Of a DNA stretch of 64,000 bases, positions 61,356-64,000 are shown piece by piece. The DNA lies in the NCBI GenBank assembly GCA_052437175.1, contig JBQVOK010000003.1, positions 124,001 to 188,000 of the forward strand, read 5' to 3'. The first letter of the stretch is position 1. Every line of letters starts with the position of its first letter. This DNA is from JACVCJ01 sp052437175 (lineage in GTDB: Bacteria; Bacteroidota; Bacteroidia; CAIKAF01). The notes under the pieces are model-generated. The model did not search any database, had not been told where the DNA came from, and saw only the letters and a program-made list of their open reading frames with translations. Position numbers and translations under genes: made by a program.

Positions 61356-62411
61356 ATGCGGAAAAAAGGAGCGCTTTTTTTTCTTCTCCTGCTCAGTATA
61401 GCCGCCGTTTCCCTGCGGAACGTGCGCGGAAAGGACAAGGAATTCCGGGCCCCGGAAAAACTGTCGGAATGGGGCTTTTTTAAAGGAAACCCGGCCGACC
61501 TGGAACCGGCAGATCATGCCCTGTTGTATGAACTCAACACCCCGCTTTTTTCGGATTATGCCTACAAACAACGCCTGGTGCTGATCCCCGACGGCAAAAC
61601 CATATCGTATTCGGCCGATGAGGCCTTTGGTTTTCCCGACGGCAGTATCCTGGTAAAGACCTTTTATTACCCGGCCGATTTCCGTAAACCGGCCAAAGGT
61701 CGTCGTATTATCGAAACCCGGGTATTGCAGAAAGAGAACGGCGTGTGGAATTTTTATCCCTACCTCTGGAACGAAGAACAGACCGAGGCCTATTACGACG
61801 TGAGCGGTACCGTGAAGCAGGTAAGCTATACCGACCTCAGCGGTAAAAAAAGACAGGAAACCTATGTGGTGCCCAATAAAAACCAGTGTAAAAGCTGTCA
61901 TGAATTCAACGGGAAAAGTATACCCATTGGTCCGGCTGCACGGCACCTGAACCGTACGGTGCAACATGCAGGCGCGGAAGTATCGCAGCTGCAGCTGTGG
62001 AAAACCCGCTTCGGGCTGGAAGGAATGCCGGCCGAAGCAGAGATTCCAAAGAATGCCGTATGGAACGATGCGGCAAGCGGTTCTGTAGCGCAGCGGGCGA
62101 GAGCCTACCTGGATATAAATTGCGGGCATTGTCACCGTCCGGGCGGCCAGGCCTCTACCAGCGGACTTTACTTATATGCCCATGAGAGCGACAGCACCCG
62201 CCTGGGCATCAACAAACCACCGGTAGCCGCCGGCAGAGCGGCCGAAAGCTTTCGTTTTTCCATTGAACCCGGTTACCCCGAAAAAAGTATACTCATCTAC
62301 CGCATGCGTTCGCTGGACCCCGGCATTATGATGCCCGAAGTGGGCCGCCGCCGCAACGACGAAGAGGCCCTGCAGCTGATCAGCGAATGGATCGCGGGCA
62401 TGAAAAAATAA
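61356..62411 (+). CDS. SO2930-type diheme c-type cytochrome
   Basis: 351 residues with a membrane or signal segment (residues 6-20). Two heme-binding motifs are C178-K-S-C-H182 and C256-G-H-C-H260. Between and after them are 'LNRTVQHAGAEVSQLQLW' and 'YRMRSLDPGIMMPEVGRRRNDEEALQLISEWI', typical of the SO_2930-type diheme proteins. It is likely a periplasmic electron carrier. It begins 6 bases after the TauE-like gene and ends 53 bases before feoA. Confidence 0.85.
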   Translation: MRKKGALFFLLLLSIAAVSLRNVRGKDKEFRAPEKLSEWGFFKGNPADLEPADHALLYELNTPLFSDYAYKQRLVLIPDGKTISYSADEAFGFPDGSILVKTFYYPADFRKPAKGRRIIETRVLQKENGVWNFYPYLWNEEQTEAYYDVSGTVKQVSYTDLSGKKRQETYVVPNKNQCKSCHEFNGKSIPIGPAARHLNRTVQHAGAEVSQLQLWKTRFGLEGMPAEAEIPKNAVWNDAASGSVAQRARAYLDINCGHCHRPGGQASTSGLYLYAHESDSTRLGINKPPVAAGRAAESFRFSIEPGYPEKSILIYRMRSLDPGIMMPEVGRRRNDEEALQLISEWIAGMKK

Positions 62412-62451
62412 ACTCCCCAAAATGGGTGACAGGGCTGCGCTGAACTTTGCG

Positions 62452-62459
62452 TACCTTTG
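62452..62459 (+). promoter_or_regulatory. -7 element of the feoAB promoter
   Basis: TACCTTTG, five bases before the feoA ATG at 62464. It rules out the in-frame start at 62422. No iron-regulator box is evident by eye. Confidence 0.55.
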
Positions 62460-62463
62460 TACC

Positions 62464-62688
62464 ATGTTACTCAGCGAAGCCCCCATCGGTAAAAAACTGC
62501 GCATCGAAGCCCTGCGGAACAATCCGCTGGAGTCGCGCATGTACCACATGGGCCTGCGTCCGGGAGTGACCCTGTCCGTGGTGCGGGCCTCCTTTTTTGG
62601 CGGGCCTCTTGCCGTAAACCTCGGAAGCAGTATTTTAGCACTCAGAAAAGAAGAGGCCGCCTGGGTGGAAGTAAGCCCGGCCGGATAG
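62464..62688 (+). CDS. feoA: Ferrous iron transport protein A
   Basis: 74 residues from the ATG at 62464. The SH3-like FeoA pattern is clear: 'PIGKKLRIEALRNNPLESRMYHMGLRPGVTLSVVRA' and 'PLAVNLGSSILALRKEEAAWVEV'. FeoA assists FeoB in taking up Fe(II). It is followed 7 bases later by feoB. Confidence 0.9.
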   Translation: MLLSEAPIGKKLRIEALRNNPLESRMYHMGLRPGVTLSVVRASFFGGPLAVNLGSSILALRKEEAAWVEVSPAG

Positions 62689-62695
62689 ATACACG

Positions 62696-64000
62696 TTGAG
62701 TAACCCGTTCCCACATACCCTATTACTGGCTGGTAATCCGAACAGCGGAAAGACCACACTGTTCAACCTGCTTACCGGGCTGCGGCACAAAACGGCCAAT
62801 TACCCCGGCGTTACCGTGGAGACGCGCAGCGGCACGGTTAAACTCCTGAACGATAAGGGTGTTTTTGAACAGATCCCCTGTGTGGACCTGCCCGGTGTGT
62901 ATTCCCTGAACCCCGACAGCGCCGATGAAGAAGCGGCCGTAAAAGCCATCCGGGAGCGTGCCGCCGCTGCCGCCGAAGCGCTGCTGCTTTATGTGGCCGA
63001 CAGTACCAACCTGCCGCGCAGTCTCGACCTGTTCTTCCAGCTGCGGGCCCTGGGTTTCCGCATGGTTTTTATAATGAACATGGCCGACCTGGCTGAGCGG
63101 TCGGGCATACAAACCGATACCGCGGCCCTTTCGGAATGGCTGCAATGTCCGGTACTGAGCATAAACAGCCGGGGCAACAAAGCGGTGAACCAGATCAAAG
63201 ACGCTATACGGCATTCAGCAGCTTCACCGCATATCGCCCTGCCATCGCCGGGTGCCGAGGAGATCCGTCGTAAAACCGGGGAGATCTGGAAAAGTCCGCG
63301 CATAAACTGGGCGCATTTCCTGCAGAAGGCCGATGCCTGGCTGATGCATCCCTTCTGGGGTTTGCTCATCTTTATGGGTATCATGACCCTGGTGTTCCAG
63401 TCGGTATTTGCCTGGGCCTCGTATCCCATGGACTGGATCGAAGGCGGCATGGCCTGGCTTACTACGCAAATTGCCGAAGCATTGCCTGCGGGCGTTTTTA
63501 CCGATCTGCTTACCCAGGGCATCCTGGCCGGCATTACGGGCGTGCTGGTATTCATACCACAGATCGCCTTTCTTTTCCTCTTCATTGCCATTATGGAAGA
63601 AAGCGGGTACATGGCCCGCGTAAGTTTCCTCTTTGACCGTTTTATGCGCCGTTTCGGCCTCAACGGACGTTCCACCATTGCCCTGATAGGGGGTGCAGCC
63701 TGTGCCGTGCCCTCCATTCTTTCGGCCCGCACCATCTCCAACCGTAAGGAACGTCTTATCACCATTTTCGTAACACCGCTCATGAGCTGCAGCGCACGTC
63801 TGCCGGTATACACCGTGCTCATTGCGCTGGTGGTTCCGGATGAACGCATTTTCATTTTTAATGTACAGGGCCTGGTACTCATGGGTTTATACCTGGTGGG
63901 TATTATCGGGGCCCTGGGCACGGCCTGGCTGCTGAACCTGTTCTTCCCGGGGAAAGAAACGGGCTTCCTGATCATGGAACTGCCGTTTTACAAACGTCCG
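62696..64000 (+). CDS. feoB: Ferrous iron transporter FeoB, 3' part beyond the window
   Basis: The frame starts with TTG at 62696 and runs to the window end (435 residues visible). The N-terminal G domain has G1 'GNPNSGKT' (13-20), the switch block 'YPGVTVE', G3 'DLPGVYSL' (64-71) and G4 'NMAD'. From about residue 220 come membrane helices with the FeoB Gate motif 'LIGGAACAVPSILSARTI' and 'PLMSCSARLPVYTVLI'. It imports Fe(II) across the inner membrane. The TTG start is assumed because no ATG or GTG lies between the feoA stop and the G1 motif. Confidence 0.93.
   Translation, partial: MSNPFPHTLLLAGNPNSGKTTLFNLLTGLRHKTANYPGVTVETRSGTVKLLNDKGVFEQIPCVDLPGVYSLNPDSADEEAAVKAIRERAAAAAEALLLYVADSTNLPRSLDLFFQLRALGFRMVFIMNMADLAERSGIQTDTAALSEWLQCPVLSINSRGNKAVNQIKDAIRHSAASPHIALPSPGAEEIRRKTGEIWKSPRINWAHFLQKADAWLMHPFWGLLIFMGIMTLVFQSVFAWASYPMDWIEGGMAWLTTQIAEALPAGVFTDLLTQGILAGITGVLVFIPQIAFLFLFIAIMEESGYMARVSFLFDRFMRRFGLNGRSTIALIGGAACAVPSILSARTISNRKERLITIFVTPLMSCSARLPVYTVLIALVVPDERIFIFNVQGLVLMGLYLVGIIGALGTAWLLNLFFPGKETGFLIMELPFYKRP

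Overview
The window is a chromosomal segment of a member of the Bacteroidota, most likely from the Chitinophagia/Sphingobacteriia side of the phylum. The support is: start-proximal -7 elements of the TAnnTTTG type, often with TTG about 17-22 bases upstream; almost no Shine-Dalgarno sequences; two secreted hydrolases with a type-A type IX secretion (T9SS) sorting domain; and families typical of the phylum (DUF4175, DUF5777, DUF6263-like, GH3-like, GH130+GT4 pair). Base composition is roughly balanced overall. The genes at 16.9-18.1 kb and 27.6-30.7 kb look more AT-rich than their neighbours. I see no tRNA, rRNA, CRISPR array or recognisable transposase.

Layout. 0-3 kb: the end of a GH130 glycoside phosphorylase gene overlapping a GT4 glycosyltransferase fused to a helical C-terminal domain. 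3-6 kb: leftward rlmN, SH3-domain and YcxB-like genes and a Rieske protein; then a rightward exported thioredoxin. 6.5-13.5 kb: leftward M48 protease / barrel / hemW, an ALDH7-type dehydrogenase and rseP. 13.7-20.6 kb: priA, a Clp-fold (SDH-type) protease gene behind a 24-bp palindrome, aspS and a PlsC-like acyltransferase, followed by a broken fragment of a second SDH-type protease gene. 20.9-26 kb: two T9SS hydrolases and an S9 peptidase. 26.1-30.7 kb: fumC, a lone AAA/DUF4143 ATPase gene bracketed by a 62-bp direct repeat of the fumC 3' end plus terminator, and two unknown lipoproteins. 30.7-36.3 kb: an MFS exporter, an octapeptide-repeat protein head-to-head with a degenerate LytM protein, a GH3-like protein and a twin-ATPase ABC protein. 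36.3-43.7 kb: a long leftward run (DUF4175, anti-sigma-like kinase, ybeY, DUF456, mnmG, lipoprotein, ABC). 43.8-47.4 kb: DUF6263-like, asnS, ribE and a barrel protein. 47.4-50.7 kb: an RlpA-like protein, a C39-like cysteine peptidase, an M28 peptidase and rpiB. 51.2-64 kb: a very large alpha-2-macroglobulin, a hydrolase and barrel pair, a LytTR regulator with DUF5777, a half-size TauE, a diheme cytochrome and feoAB (feoB runs off the end).

Most genes are housekeeping (translation, tRNA and rRNA modification, replication restart, envelope maintenance). The most noteworthy non-gene signals are the duplicated fumC end around the ATPase gene and two identical parS-like centromere sites in the 62-bp gap upstream of mnmG. 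There is also a 516-bp AT-rich non-coding stretch upstream of the macroglobulin gene with clustered DnaA-box-like words; together with parS this makes a nearby replication origin a reasonable but unproven idea.
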